Below the pieces are notes generated by a model that did not search any database, was not told where the DNA came from, and saw only the letters and a program-made list of their open reading frames with translations. A stretch of 6,208 nt of DNA, taken from an uncultured Clostridia bacterium (GTDB lineage: Bacteria > Bacillota > Clostridia > Oscillospirales > CAG-272). Made by a program: the position numbers and the translations under genes. Location of the stretch: assembly GCA_947304475.1 (NCBI GenBank), contig CAMZBE010000090.1:1-6208 (forward strand). The letters are read 5' to 3'. Below are positions 1 to 5,483 of this stretch, in pieces (the first letter of the stretch is position 1; each line of letters begins with the position of its first letter).

Positions 1-365
1 AACTCACCAACTATATCCTGAACGAAGACACGATTGACAGTTGGACCGACGCCGTCGACAACGGCGACGGCACCTATACCCAGACGCTCTACCCCAACCT
101 GACGGCGGCGACCGGCGACGTCATTCGCCGTATGCGGACGATGGGCGGACTGGACAAGGATCCCGTTTTCAAGGAGGCGGCGATCACGCTGACCTTCGAT
201 GCGAACTGGCGGATCCTCTCGATCCACCTTGACGAGACCTACTCGATCAAACTCGGCGTCATCAAGTCCGACGGATGCCGGGCGGAGACCGATTACGTCT
301 ATACTTACGGAAACGCGGATATTTCGGACTATTCCCGCTTCTTTGCGTGGTATTCGGAAGAATGA
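1..365 (+). CDS. C-terminal part of an unrecognised, probably extracytoplasmic protein (5' end outside window)
   Basis: The frame is open from base 3 without a start and stops at TGA 363-365, giving 120 residues of the C-terminus. The visible part begins LTNYILNEDTIDSW and ends FFAWYSEE. It alternates polar and hydrophobic residues in a beta-strand pattern (AAITLTFDANWRILSIHLDE, then YSIKLGVI), followed by a single Cys (DGCRAE) and a Tyr/Asp-rich tail. This resembles the beta-rich C-terminal halves of Gram-positive lipoproteins or secreted proteins, but I recognise no named family. The N-terminus, where a signal peptide or lipobox would be, is not in the window. The stop overlaps the start of the next gene (ATGA), so the two are very probably in one transcript and translationally coupled. 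That the frame is coding is fairly sure: the downstream gene starts exactly at its stop and codon use matches the neighbours. The function is unknown. Confidence 0.72.
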   Translation, partial: LTNYILNEDTIDSWTDAVDNGDGTYTQTLYPNLTAATGDVIRRMRTMGGLDKDPVFKEAAITLTFDANWRILSIHLDETYSIKLGVIKSDGCRAETDYVYTYGNADISDYSRFFAWYSEE

Positions 366-1042
366 AGATCGAAGAGAGCGTTTTTGAAAGGAAAAAGATC
401 GTCCCGGAAAAGGCGAAAGCGTTCGGCTTCGCCCCCGACGGGGACGGTCTTTTCTATTCGCGCGACTTCTTCGGAAACGATTTTCGCGCCGAGATCCGCA
501 TCCGCCCGGACGGGGGGATCTCGGGCAGCGTGATCGACAGAATGAACGACGACGAATACGCGCCGCTCCGGGCAGAAGGGATGCAGGGCGCCTACGTTTC
601 GGGCGTGCGCGCCGCCTATACCGCGATCCTTGAAGAGATCGCCGCGGCGTGCTGCTTCGACGTGCTTTTCGCGTCGGATCAGGCGAACCGGATCGCGAAC
701 GTGATCAAGGAACGCTACGGCGTTTCGCCCGACTTCCCTTTCGACGACGGGAAGGACAAAACCGCGGGCGTGTTCCGGCATACCGACACGGGCAAGTGGT
801 TCGGATTGATCATGCGGGTAAAGAAGAGCGTGCTTGCCGGCGAGTGCGACGCCGACAGGATCGACGTCATGAACCTCAAAGCCGAGCCGAAAGCGATCCC
901 CGACCTCTTTAAAACCGACGGCGTATATCCGGCGTATCACATGAACCGCACCTACTGGATCTCGGTCGCGCTGGACGATCGGCTGACCGACGGGGCGGCG
1001 ATGGAATTGATTGCGGAGAGTTTTCGGTTGACGAAGAAATAA
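362..1042 (+). CDS. MmcQ/YjbR family protein (DUF419-type, CyaY-like fold), 226 aa
   Basis: The protein has two parts. An N-terminal region of about 100 residues (IEESVFERKK, then GLFYSRDFFGNDFRAEIRI) is typical of longer Firmicutes members. A C-terminal MmcQ/YjbR domain of about 110 residues contains the family signatures GKWFGLIM, VMNLKAEP and GVYPAYHMNRTYWISVALD. The family adopts a CyaY-like fold and is usually annotated as DNA-binding, but a biochemical role is not firmly established. Single-domain members have about 115-120 residues, so 226 aa fits the long two-part form. I chose ATG 362 because MKIEESVF matches the usual N-terminus of the long form; the in-frame ATG at 275 would add 29 residues that overlap the upstream gene and lack family character. 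No well-spaced Shine-Dalgarno is present (GGAAG ends one base before the ATG), which suggests coupling to the upstream gene through the ATGA overlap. A hairpin follows 4 nt after the TAA. No signal peptide or membrane segment is seen, so the protein is cytoplasmic. Confidence 0.9.
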   Translation: MKIEESVFERKKIVPEKAKAFGFAPDGDGLFYSRDFFGNDFRAEIRIRPDGGISGSVIDRMNDDEYAPLRAEGMQGAYVSGVRAAYTAILEEIAAACCFDVLFASDQANRIANVIKERYGVSPDFPFDDGKDKTAGVFRHTDTGKWFGLIMRVKKSVLAGECDADRIDVMNLKAEPKAIPDLFKTDGVYPAYHMNRTYWISVALDDRLTDGAAMELIAESFRLTKK

Positions 1043-1046
1043 GCCG

Positions 1047-1070
1047 AAATGCGGCGCCTGCGCCGCATTT
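1047..1070 (+). terminator. Candidate terminator hairpin after the MmcQ/YjbR gene
   Basis: This is a perfect 10-bp stem (AAATGCGGCG / CGCCGCATTT) with a CCTG loop, beginning 4 nt after the stop codon. The 3' arm ends in ATTT, but no true U-tract follows (next bases CACGG), so it is either a weak intrinsic terminator or a 3'-end-stabilising hairpin. It may also be the first element of the hairpin chain that follows. Confidence 0.5.
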
Positions 1071-1078
1071 CACGGAGC

Positions 1079-1222
1079 CGCCGCAGACGGCGAGAATTCA
1101 CGACGGCGCAAGCCGTCAATTCATCGGAAACGAATGAATTGCCTGCGGCATGAATTGCGGGCGACGCCCGCGTGAATTGAACGGCGATGCCGTTCATGAA
1201 TTGCGATCGGAGATCGCATGAA
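1079..1222. repeat. Tandem array of seven mini-hairpins joined by AATTCA/TGAATT linkers
   Basis: Seven short stem-loops follow each other. Stems are: 1079-1083/1088-1092 (loop CAGA); GACGGC/GCCGTC 1102-1117 (loop GCAA); AATTCATCG/CGaATGAATT 1118-1140 (loop GAAA, one bulged A); TGCC/GGCA 1140-1150 (loop TGC); GCGGGC/GCCCGC 1157-1171 (loop GAC); GAACGGC/GCCGTTC 1179-1195 (loop GAT); GCGATC/GATCGC 1203-1217 (loop GGA). The linkers are constant: AATTCA at 1095 and 1118 on the left, and TGAATTG at 1135, 1151, 1173 and 1197 on the right, with a partial TGAA at 1219. The linker orientation flips at the third hairpin, whose arms are themselves the linker. Stem sequences differ while pairing is kept, which argues for selection on structure. 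The array lies between two convergent genes and holds no credible ORF. I know no named family for it. Its role could be mRNA 3'-end protection, protein binding, or a small mobile or replicating repeat. Confidence 0.8.
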
Positions 1223-1254
1223 CGACGGCGCGGGAGTTTTCCCGCGCCGTCGTT
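1221..1254. terminator. Strong 15-bp hairpin, possible bidirectional terminator between convergent genes
   Basis: A perfect 15-bp stem (1221-1235 paired with 1240-1254, core GACGGCGCGGGA) encloses a GTTT loop. It is the most stable structure in the convergent gap. On the + strand it is followed by ATATTG; on the - strand the 3' arm ends CGTCGTT and runs into CATGCG. Neither side has a classic U-tract, so termination is plausible from position and stability but not certain. It abuts the mini-hairpin array (the last partial linker TGAA is part of its stem). Confidence 0.55.
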
Positions 1255-1261
1255 ATATTGC

Positions 1262-1286
1262 GCCCGCGCGTCGAATTCGCGCGGGC
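1262..1286 (-). terminator. GC-rich hairpin just downstream of the GH2 gene stop
   Basis: A 9-bp stem GCCCGCGCG/CGCGCGGGC (1262-1270 and 1278-1286) has a 7-nt loop containing GAATTC. It begins 12 nt after the - strand TAA of the GH2 gene. The following bases on the - strand are GCAATATAACG, not a U-run, so it is probably part of a compound terminator together with 1221-1254. Confidence 0.5.
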
Positions 1287-1298
1287 AACGTTTGGGTT

Positions 1299-3731
1299 TT
1301 ACAGACGTTTGAGAACCCTTTTTTCGCCGCGTTTCATGCAGATCGCGTTGTCCGAGAGCAGAACGGGCGAGTCGAGCAGGGCGAAGGGAGAAAAGGCGTC
1401 CGCCTGCACCGTAACGGTCTCGGGCGTCTCTTCGAGTACCCGCAGGGGGCGGTAGTCGAGATCGAGATCGGCGTAGCGCGCGGGGATAAGGAACGCGCGA
1501 TCGGTTTCGCCGTCGCCGTTTGCGATCTCGCAGAGCGGAAGACGGGTACGCGAAAGCATTTTTTCAAACGGTGCGTAGTCGAGCGAGAGGACGGTCGCCG
1601 CGCTGTTGGCGGGAACCGTATAGGTGAACTCCGTCGGGAGCAGATCCGTTTCCTCCCCGAAGTCGTAGAGCGAGAGCCGCCCCTTGCCCGAGGCGGGGGT
1701 GAGCCCGTCGTTTGAAACCGTGACGGTCAGTTTGCCGTCGTCGACGGCAAGCGACGCGATCACCGGCTGTGCGCAGCGTTTGAAGACGTAGAAGGCGGGT
1801 TTCGCGACGGCGTAATAGTCGATCAGCGACCAACTATTCGCCGCGGGCCAGCAGTCGTTCAGCATCCAGAAGAGGATCCCCGACGCAAACCACTTGTTCC
1901 GGCGGTAAAGTTCCATGCCGAGCCGCACCCACTCGCAGTGCATCAGTTGCATCTTGGCGACGCGGTCTTCCCCGCTCTCGTACGCGCCGAAGAGTTTTTC
2001 GGTCATCTTGTCGAGGTGTCCGAAGAGCGTCAGTTCCTTGATCGACGGGTTGGTCTTGGTGTGAAACTCGGACATACGCTGATCGTCCCCGAAAATATCT
2101 TCGTCGGTAAGGAACCGACGGAGCGTCGATACGAAGGGCATCCCCATCGTCGGCTGCTCTGCGTTGAAGCGCGTCAGGTACTGCGACATGGTATGCCGCC
2201 AGTCGGACAGATCGTTTTCGCGGACGTAGCGGAAGAACGAGCCGAGGAAGAAGGTGCTGTGCGAGGTGCCGCGCGTCGGACTGCAGTAGGGATCGCCGCC
2301 GTAGGGCGACGAGGGGAGAAACCGACGGGCGGGATCGAGTTCCGAGAGGATGGGCGCGATGACCTTCGCCGCGCGGTAGCCCGGAAAATCGGTCTTGTTT
2401 TCGTTGCCGTAAACGGCGTTCTCGTTGTCGCCGTTCCAGAAGGCGAGGCAGGCGTGATTGCGGAGACGCAGCGCCCCGGCTCTCGCCTCTCGTTTCAGTT
2501 CGTCAAGGAACCACTCCTCGTCCTCGGGATAGGTGCCGCAAGCCATCAGAAAGTCCTGCGCCACGAGGATCCCGAGACGGTCGCACTCGTCGTAGAACTC
2601 GTTTCTCTCGAAGATGCCGCCGCCCCAGACGCGGATCATATTGACGCCGCAAGAACGGCTGATCTCCAGCAAACGCGTGATCTTTTCGGGCGTCTCGGCG
2701 GACGGGAAGGGCTCGCAGGGCACCCAGTCGGCGCCCTTGCAGAAGATTGGCGTTCCGTTGACGAAGACCGTGAAGCCCGATGTGGTTTCGTTGTTATCTT
2801 TGCCCTTCGCGAAGGGCTGCGCCTGAACGGTTTTGCAGAGCGCCTCCTCGCGACTGCCCGGTTGGTCGACCAACTGACGGAGCGTGATCCGACGGATGCC
2901 GAAGCGCACCGACGTCTCCCCCGCCGGGGTTTTCGCCGTCAGGGTATAGAGCGGCTGCTCTCCGTAGCCGTTCGGGTACCAGAGACGAGCGTCGGGAAGG
3001 TCGATCCACTCTTCCAGCGAAGCGTCGAGCAGCGCGCGGGATTTGGAAAAGACGGTTTTGCCGTCTGGATCGGTCACCGAAAACGACAGAGCATCGCCGT
3101 TCCGAACGAAATCTGAGAGCGTCACGCTGACCTTGATCTGCGCCGAGCCGGGCAAAATCTCCTCGGTCGTGACGTACACGCCCGCGACCGTGTTCGGACG
3201 GCGGAAAACGAGGCGCACGTCGCGAAAAATCCCCATCGTGACGAATCGGTCCACCCAGTCCCAACCGTAGGTACACTGGATGCGGCGGGTGTGCAGCCGC
3301 TCGGTCGGAAAGGCGCCGGGCAGCGCCGGTTTGCCCTCAACCGCACGGATCGGGGAAAAGAAGCGCACCTCGATCCGGTTTATCCCGGCTTTGAGCACGC
3401 CGTCGACTTCAAAGGCGTGCGGGACGAACATATTGTGCCCCTCGCCGACCTTCCTGCCGTTCAGCACGATCTCGCAGTAGGTGTCCAGTCCGTCAAACTC
3501 GAGAAACGCGCCGCTCTCCACCGCGTCGACCTCGAACTCGCGCCGGTAGGTGACGTCGCAGCGCTCGATCCACTGCACCTCTTTGGAGTTGTCGCGATAG
3601 TAGAAATCGCCGATCTTGCCGCATGAGAGCAGGTCGGTATGGATGCACCTCGGCACGGTCGCGGGAAACGCGAAGGTCTCCCCGTTTTCGGTTCTGTATT
3701 CGCCCTGCCAGGCGCCGTTCAATGGGATCAT
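1299..3731 (-). CDS. GH2-family glycoside hydrolase, beta-mannosidase-like, 810 aa
   Basis: A full-length GH2 enzyme, probably removing beta-linked mannose from non-reducing ends (EC 3.2.1.25). The N-terminal jelly-roll sugar-binding domain (about 1-175) carries the mannosidase-type FYYRDNSKEVQWIE (43-56) and YGWDW (155-159). An Ig-like domain follows (about 180-285), then the TIM barrel (about 286-650) with GADWVP (333-338) and RVWGGG (367-372). The expected acid/base is Glu437 in FWNGDNE and the expected nucleophile is Glu525 in RFNAEQPTMG. A conserved FWMLNDCWPAANSW (621-634) closes the barrel, and one or two C-terminal beta domains follow (about 655-810). Length is near the usual 800-900 aa. 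No signal peptide is seen, so it should be cytoplasmic and act on imported oligosaccharides. Start ATG 3731 has a GAGGG site 6 nt upstream and the N-terminus matches the family. It lies 157 bp after the PHP gene on the same strand, with no clear promoter between. GH2 is near certain; beta-mannosidase is likely, but the nucleophile loop is atypical, so another beta-glycoside specificity is possible. Confidence 0.93.
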   Translation of the reverse strand: MIPLNGAWQGEYRTENGETFAFPATVPRCIHTDLLSCGKIGDFYYRDNSKEVQWIERCDVTYRREFEVDAVESGAFLEFDGLDTYCEIVLNGRKVGEGHNMFVPHAFEVDGVLKAGINRIEVRFFSPIRAVEGKPALPGAFPTERLHTRRIQCTYGWDWVDRFVTMGIFRDVRLVFRRPNTVAGVYVTTEEILPGSAQIKVSVTLSDFVRNGDALSFSVTDPDGKTVFSKSRALLDASLEEWIDLPDARLWYPNGYGEQPLYTLTAKTPAGETSVRFGIRRITLRQLVDQPGSREEALCKTVQAQPFAKGKDNNETTSGFTVFVNGTPIFCKGADWVPCEPFPSAETPEKITRLLEISRSCGVNMIRVWGGGIFERNEFYDECDRLGILVAQDFLMACGTYPEDEEWFLDELKREARAGALRLRNHACLAFWNGDNENAVYGNENKTDFPGYRAAKVIAPILSELDPARRFLPSSPYGGDPYCSPTRGTSHSTFFLGSFFRYVRENDLSDWRHTMSQYLTRFNAEQPTMGMPFVSTLRRFLTDEDIFGDDQRMSEFHTKTNPSIKELTLFGHLDKMTEKLFGAYESGEDRVAKMQLMHCEWVRLGMELYRRNKWFASGILFWMLNDCWPAANSWSLIDYYAVAKPAFYVFKRCAQPVIASLAVDDGKLTVTVSNDGLTPASGKGRLSLYDFGEETDLLPTEFTYTVPANSAATVLSLDYAPFEKMLSRTRLPLCEIANGDGETDRAFLIPARYADLDLDYRPLRVLEETPETVTVQADAFSPFALLDSPVLLSDNAICMKRGEKRVLKRL

Positions 3732-3737
3732 GGTCTT

Positions 3738-3742
3738 CCCTC
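3738..3742 (-). promoter_or_regulatory. Ribosome binding site of the GH2 gene
   Basis: On the - strand, GAGGG lies 6 nt before ATG 3731. It supports this start, which also matches the N-terminus expected of the family. Confidence 0.7.
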
Positions 3743-3853
3743 TTTCTGTTCGTGCTTTACGGTTTGTCCGGGTGCGTCGCGGTGGTGCCGCGCCTTTTCT
3801 TTCGGTACCGGCGACGGCGATCCTCGGCGACTGCGTTTTTCCGGTTTCCTATT

Positions 3854-3879
3854 CGGGCGCGTCGAAATCGGCGCGCCCG
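3854..3879 (-). other. Intercistronic hairpin between the PHP and GH2 genes
   Basis: An 8-bp stem CGGGCGCG/CGCGCCCG with a 10-nt loop begins 9 nt after the stop of the PHP gene. The bases after it on the - strand (AATAGGAAACC) hold no U-tract, so it is more likely an mRNA-stabilising or partly attenuating hairpin than a full terminator. The rest of the 157-bp gap (3732-3888) shows no recognisable -35/-10 pair on the - strand. Confidence 0.45.
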
Positions 3880-3888
3880 GCGTATATG

Positions 3889-4935
3889 TTACTGGAACAG
3901 TTCCGGAAAATCTCTGAAGCGGAAAGCGCGGGTATAGGCGTGCGTTCCGTCGTGACCGTTGACCTCAAGACGGAAGTAGGCGTCCTGCCAGCCGTAGATC
4001 AGTTTCGAGCGGTAATGCTCGCGGTAGTTTTTCATCGGGATCCGGGTGATAAACTCGTCGCCGACCTTCTCGGGGGCGTGCTGTTTCGAGCCGGGGGAGC
4101 GCCATTCGGTGATCACGCGGATATTCTTGACGTCGTTCGTCTTAACGGTCAGGACCTTGTCTTCCAGCGACAGTTCGTAGATCTCGGGACCGGTCGAGGA
4201 ATAGAAGTTCCCGGCGAGCAGAGCCTTGATCACGTCGTCGTAATCGAGCGAATCGGCTTTCACCATCGTCCAGCCGCCGAAGCAGTCGCTGTCGCCGTGG
4301 CTGTCGTCCGAGCAGATCGGGAAAACGTCCTTCCCCGCTTTGAGAAAATCGTCGAAGGGAACCGTCGTGTCGGGCATCCCCTCACAGACGCACCCGGTGT
4401 TCCAGACCTCAATCCCCCAGAGCCCCTCGAGGTCGATGTAGTCGGGATAGTTCTGGAGCGACCAGACGGGGTGGTTATAGGTGACGAAAAACCCGTTCTC
4501 GTTCGCGATCCGGATTACCTCGTTGATCGAACGGGGGGAATAGTACGCGTAAACGTCGGTTTTGCGCATCTCGTCGGTGACGTACTTCGACGAGTTGCCG
4601 ATATGTACCCGGCTCTCCGAGAATACCGGCGTCATCGTCGCGTTCCGGTCCTTGGCGTAGAAATTCAGATGATAGGTCTTCTGATACCGCGTCAGATTGA
4701 CGTTATTCTCGCTGACCTCGATCTCGTGGGAGTTGATCGCGAGGAAGTTCTCGTCGGAAAAATCGTTATGCGTGATGAAGACGTCGTGATCGGTGAAGGC
4801 GATGATCGAATACCCCTTCTCCTGATACTTTTTCTTCACCTCTTCGGGGGAATACGCCCCGTCGGAAATATCGGTGTGCAGGTGCAGGCACGCCTTGTAG
4901 AACCGTCCGTTTTCGGAAATCAGCCAGCGTTTCAT
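3889..4935 (-). CDS. PHP-domain metallohydrolase, CehA/McbA-like, 348 aa
   Basis: A PHP-superfamily metal-dependent hydrolase with the full ligand series: H18 and H20 in LHLHTDISDG, D49/H50 in AFTDHD, E71 in SHEIE, H89 in YHLNF, H155 in YNHPVW, and D211/H213 in CSDDSHG. Such sites bind up to three metals (Zn, Mn or Fe) and hydrolyse phosphoesters or, in the CehA/McbA group, carbamate or ester bonds. FYSSTGPEI (244-252) followed by a small beta domain ending YFRLEVNGHDGTHAYTRAFRF (320-340) is the C-terminal arrangement typical of CehA/McbA-like proteins. No polymerase, HisJ or helical extension is present. No signal peptide is visible, so it is probably cytoplasmic. The frame stays open upstream to 5088, but ATG 4935 is the start: it has GGAGGA 5 nt upstream, a perfect promoter lies just before it, and the family N-terminus begins here. 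The GH2 gene follows on the same strand. The natural substrate cannot be read from the sequence. Confidence 0.92.
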   Translation of the reverse strand: MKRWLISENGRFYKACLHLHTDISDGAYSPEEVKKKYQEKGYSIIAFTDHDVFITHNDFSDENFLAINSHEIEVSENNVNLTRYQKTYHLNFYAKDRNATMTPVFSESRVHIGNSSKYVTDEMRKTDVYAYYSPRSINEVIRIANENGFFVTYNHPVWSLQNYPDYIDLEGLWGIEVWNTGCVCEGMPDTTVPFDDFLKAGKDVFPICSDDSHGDSDCFGGWTMVKADSLDYDDVIKALLAGNFYSSTGPEIYELSLEDKVLTVKTNDVKNIRVITEWRSPGSKQHAPEKVGDEFITRIPMKNYREHYRSKLIYGWQDAYFRLEVNGHDGTHAYTRAFRFRDFPELFQ

Positions 4936-4940
4936 GTTCG

Positions 4941-4946
4941 TCCTCC
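4941..4946 (-). promoter_or_regulatory. Strong ribosome binding site deciding the PHP gene start
   Basis: GGAGGA on the - strand sits 5 nt upstream of ATG 4935. It selects this start over the longer open frame reaching 5088, most of whose extra codons lie upstream of the expected transcription start. Confidence 0.85.
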
Positions 4947-4971
4947 GTCGTCGTTTTGTTTTACCCGAACC

Positions 4972-5000
4972 ATTATACCGCACGCATACGAGGGTGTCAA
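4972..5000 (-). promoter_or_regulatory. Perfect-consensus sigma-70/sigma-A promoter of the PHP-GH2 unit
   Basis: On the - strand, TTGACA (4995-5000) and TATAAT (4972-4977) are separated by exactly 17 bp, an exact match to the vegetative consensus. The predicted transcription start is near 4964-4966, giving a 5' leader of about 30 nt that contains the GGAGGA site. An A7 run on the - strand (5024-5030) lies upstream, near where an UP-like element would be. Such a strong core promoter predicts high basal transcription or control by a repressor. Confidence 0.9.
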
Positions 5001-5019
5001 GGAAAAACCGACCTTTTCC
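5001..5019. repeat. Short inverted repeat abutting the -35 box
   Basis: GGAAAA (5001-5006) and TTTTCC (5014-5019) form a 6-bp inverted repeat with a 7-bp centre, directly upstream of the -35 hexamer. It could be an operator half-site pair. Read on the - strand it also makes a weak stem with a U-rich arm, so it may be a minor back-up terminator of the upstream gene. It is short and could be chance. Confidence 0.3.
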
Positions 5020-5036
5020 GCACTTTTTTTCGCGCG

Positions 5037-5073
5037 GAAAGCAAAACGGGCGCGCCGTTTCCGGCGCGCCCGT
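5037..5073 (-). terminator. Intrinsic terminator of the upstream surface-protein gene
   Basis: On the - strand a perfect 12-bp GC-rich stem (5062-5073 paired with 5046-5057, core GGGCGCGCC) with a GAAA loop is followed by TTTTGCTTTCC, a usable U-rich tail. It begins about 20 nt after the TGA at 5094-5096. A second small stem, GATCC/GGATC with a 4-nt loop (5082-5095), overlaps that stop codon. Together they isolate the surface-protein gene from the PHP promoter just beyond. Confidence 0.85.
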
Positions 5074-5093
5074 CAAAACCCGATCCAAAAGGA

Positions 5094-5483
5094 TCAGTCG
5101 ACGTTGATGGAGTAGTAAACGGGAGCGTTGATCTGGGTGCCGTCCGCGGCAGTATAGACGTTGGCTGCGGGCGTCGAAACCTTCGTGACGTTCTGCACGA
5201 ACGAAGTGCCGGCGGTGGCTTTGAAATCGCCGTAGACGAAGTACGCGCCGTTGGCGTTCGCCGCTTTCGCAATCGCACGGACGCCCAGAATGTACTTGGT
5301 GTCGGCGATATCGATGTAGTTGACGCCGCCCTCGCCGTCGGCTTCCGCCGTGAAGAGCATGTTCTCTTCCTTATAGGTGGACGCGCCGTTGACCTCGGAC
5401 GCGGCGTTCGAGAGTTTGAAGATCAGGACGCCGTCGATGTAGCATTCCGCCCACATGAGGTACTTCGCCGCCGGAGCCGCTTC
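5094..5483 (-). pseudogene. Remainder of the same LamG-like protein after the in-frame stop
   Basis: Directly after the TAA the same frame runs 129 codons to TGA 5094-5096, beginning EAAPAAKYLMWAECYIDGVL. The YIDGVLIFKLSN strand is the expected continuation of the LamG-like fold begun before the stop (HRIGVRLHEE...). The rest (VNYIDIADTKYILGVRAIA, then NGAYFVYGDFKATAG) ends in APVYYSINVD, with no LPXTG sorting signal, membrane anchor or choline/SLH repeat seen. The only internal ATG near the front (5456) lacks a Shine-Dalgarno and would begin mid-domain, so independent translation is unlikely. One base change (GAA, CAA or AAA to TAA) would explain the break. Alternatives are a sequencing or assembly error, or stop readthrough. 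The terminator at 5037-5073 still follows, so the gene architecture is otherwise intact. Confidence 0.7.

Noticed and set aside
275..361. Upstream ATG as the start of the MmcQ/YjbR gene
   Set aside because: The extra 29 residues overlap the upstream gene in another frame and do not resemble the family; ATG 362 gives the expected N-terminus and an ATGA overlap.
1079..1222. CRISPR array
   Set aside because: The constant element is only about 6-7 bases and the variable parts are palindromic and short, unlike CRISPR repeats and spacers; no cas gene is nearby.
1938..3116. A 392-codon + strand open frame
   Set aside because: It is antisense to the GH2 catalytic domain, with a composition rich in Arg, Val and Gly typical of complementary-strand shadows.
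4936..5088. Upstream extension of the PHP protein
   Set aside because: The stretch contains the promoter and the upstream gene's terminator, and the GGAGGA site points to ATG 4935.
3616..5115. A 499-codon + strand open frame
   Set aside because: It lies antisense to the PHP gene and the GH2 start, has no family motif, and reads as a GC-rich shadow frame; the opposite strand carries complete catalytic motifs.
5094..5456. Independent small gene starting at ATG 5456
   Set aside because: No Shine-Dalgarno precedes it, and the product would begin in the middle of a LamG-like strand whose first half lies in the same frame upstream of the TAA.
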